NCBI GenBank assembly: GCA_947650365.1
Contig: OX393549.1
Coordinates: forward strand, 95,442,195 to 95,506,194
Direction: 5' to 3'
Length of the DNA: 64,000 nt
Source: Chamaelirium japonicum
Lineage: Eukaryota; Streptophyta; Magnoliopsida; Liliales; Melanthiaceae
Shown here: positions 62,624 to 64,000 of the stretch, piece by piece
Numbering within the stretch: position 1 is the first letter of the stretch
Layout of the letters: each line of letters begins with the position of its first letter
Translations under genes and position numbers: made by a program
The notes under the pieces: generated by a model
What the model was told of the DNA's origin: nothing
Databases searched by the model: none
Seen by the model: only the letters and a program-made list of their open reading frames with translations

Positions 62624-63509
62624 CTAGATTGCTTTCAACAAAGCTCGACATCCAAAAACACCAACTTTTTTTAGTATTTTTTGAAGCCATAAACCCCTTG
62701 TTTGCGCTCGACATGCCAAGAAAGCAGATGCAACACGTCTATCGATGAATTGGTCAAGAGCTACTATGTAGATCTCATCATCAAGTTCCCCTAATTCTCC
62801 TAGAGCCTGCTTACACTGGACAAGAAGAGGATCTGGCTTGTATTTTTCACGAATGGCTGTGGCAATGTCAAAAACAGCTTTTAAAAGACCATCCGTCGCA
62901 GAACGCCGGGCTTGAGGATCACGGGTGTTCAAATCCTCATGGCGTGACTTCTTTCGCCGACCTTCGCTTATTGGTGGTGCCTTTGTGGATGATGACTCGG
63001 TCACATCATCATATAGGCTGAATAAGTGTGGTAGAGACTGTGTCTGATCTACGTTGGTGACATGTATGTTCTCAATATTGGTATCTAGATCTTCCAATGT
63101 ATGACCATCCCTTCCGTTAGCTACAGTGTCTTCAAAGATCATCACCAACTTCTCATTCTCCCCGTATTCGAAATACATGTATGCCTTGGCTTCTAGTGGG
63201 CCTGGATGTGCATCATGTCATTAGCATATTGTAAAATCCAATTATATGATAATGATTGAAATATAACATTTAATTTACCAGCACATAAGGCTCCCGGACC
63301 TCCTTACTAACTTCAATGGTGTTTATGTTTGAATTCCATCCGAATCTACTTTGATCCATCATTTGTTTAACAACAGAGTAATTTTTTTTCAATTGGCAAA
63401 GCCAACTTCGAAGTTTCTTCTTCTTCAATCCCAAGTGAGGGTATTTCTCTTGGAAGCTAATCACAAGCTCGTAGTAAACCCACCTTCTACCCTCCAACCC
63501 TTGATACAC
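62624..63509 (-). pseudogene. Myb/SANT-like DNA-binding protein of Harbinger-transposon type, damaged
   Basis: The upstream minus frame (63509-63290) reads FQEKYPHLGLKKKKLRSWLC, QLKKNYSVVKQMMDQ, FGWNSNINTIEVSKEVREPY, the Myb/SANT-like (PF12776-type) fold that accompanies PIF/Harbinger transposases. Donor GTAAAT follows, and after a 63-79-base intron the frame resumes as EAKAYMYFEYGENEKLVMIF, matching the usual HPEAKAYR block. A Ser/Lys-rich linker follows (GRRKKSRHEDL), then a helical C terminus (QALGELGELDDEIYIVALDQ, FLACRAQTRGLWLQKIL). The N-terminal half upstream of 63510 is broken by stops and frameshifts. The junction phase does not close cleanly, so I treat it as a decaying transposon gene. 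Confidence 0.7.
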
Positions 63510-64000
63510 TGATCCATCATATTTTCAATGAAGAAATCGCTCATGCTCACTGTCCACAAAAGATTCCTCTTCTCACGTGTTGATGTGTGCAACCGTACTC
63601 ATCTGAACAAGCATGGTAATCATTCTTAATAGGTTCAACTATCATTTCATTATTTTTTTGTAACATAGAAGCACCTCCATTTCTACAACTATTTCAAATA
63701 CAATTTGTGAATCAAAAGGATCAAAAAAATCCCTAATGAACTAAGATCAAAATCACCAAATAATAATAAAAAGCCACAAATCATAACCCATATTTGTATG
63801 TAGATCAACGAATTAGATATCCCAAATTACAACCCTCACAAATCACAAATGATCTATTTGCTTGTAACCTTACAAATCATAAATCATACCCCCTCAAAAA
63901 TCACACACTTCCTTTTCCATTTTTGGATCTGTCTCTTGTGCATATAAGAATGGACAAGTGTGGCTGGTGTAGGAAATACAAATCAAATAAACATCCATGA
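63510..64000. other. AT-rich end of the window
   Basis: Contains the decayed 5' part of the Myb/SANT-like gene (about 63510-63560). Further right it is AT-rich with ACAAATCATAAATCATA-type repeats near 63775-63900. No gene is supported. Confidence 0.35.

Overview
This is a nuclear segment of a flowering plant. It shows U2-type introns with GT..AG ends, GC-rich first exons beside AT-rich introns, plant-specific protein families (an FBW2-type F-box protein, a LNK1-type clock coactivator, an SnRK2 kinase relic, a plant annexin) and a dense load of plant transposons. The GC-rich 5' exons and long repeat-filled introns suggest a monocot, possibly a non-grass one, or another repeat-rich angiosperm. 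That is inference; I cannot name the species.

Layout. 1-7.7 kb: repeat-rich intergenic DNA with a hAT-type MITE (8-bp TSD), a Harbinger-like MITE, inverted MITE copies, a long (GA)n tract and a short copia LTR. 7.7-12.9 kb: FBW2 on the + strand (two coding exons) behind a promoter holding six CACGTG G-boxes in 334 bp. 13-16.7 kb: intergenic repeats, including a ~165-bp tandem array. 16.9-35.7 kb: one large minus-strand gene, LNK1. Its seven coding exons can be joined in frame to 650 residues, across introns of 5.8, 4.5 and 5.4 kb. Those introns hold a complete 348-bp TRIM, a dead LINE, Ty3 and copia remnants, a Helitron end, a palindromic MITE and a minisatellite. 35.8-46.5 kb: repeats, a Mutator-like MITE with a 9-bp TSD, a Cassandra-type LTR carrying a 5S rRNA-like segment, copia LTR and gag pieces, and a small plant hypothetical ORF.

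46.5-57.3 kb: a complete 7.0-kb LTR element with a GCAGC TSD. It has gag relics but no pol; most of its interior is tandem arrays (36, 31, 97 and 200 bp). It sits immediately 5' of an SnRK2 kinase pseudogene, which is followed by a head-to-tail array of non-autonomous Helitrons and then a solo LTR of a related family in the opposite orientation. 57.7-64 kb: the first three coding exons of an annexin with a palindromic MITE just upstream. Beyond exon 3 lie a tandem array split by a hAT-like insertion and a decayed Myb/SANT-like transposon ORF on the minus strand. The remaining annexin exons were not found.

Two host genes look intact (FBW2, LNK1), one is seen only in its 5' half (annexin) and one is dead (SnRK2). 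FBW2 (AGO1 turnover), LNK1 (clock and light output) and SnRK2 (ABA signalling) have no evident operational link; their adjacency looks incidental. Coordinates were read by eye and cross-checked against reading frames, splice phases and target-site duplications where possible.
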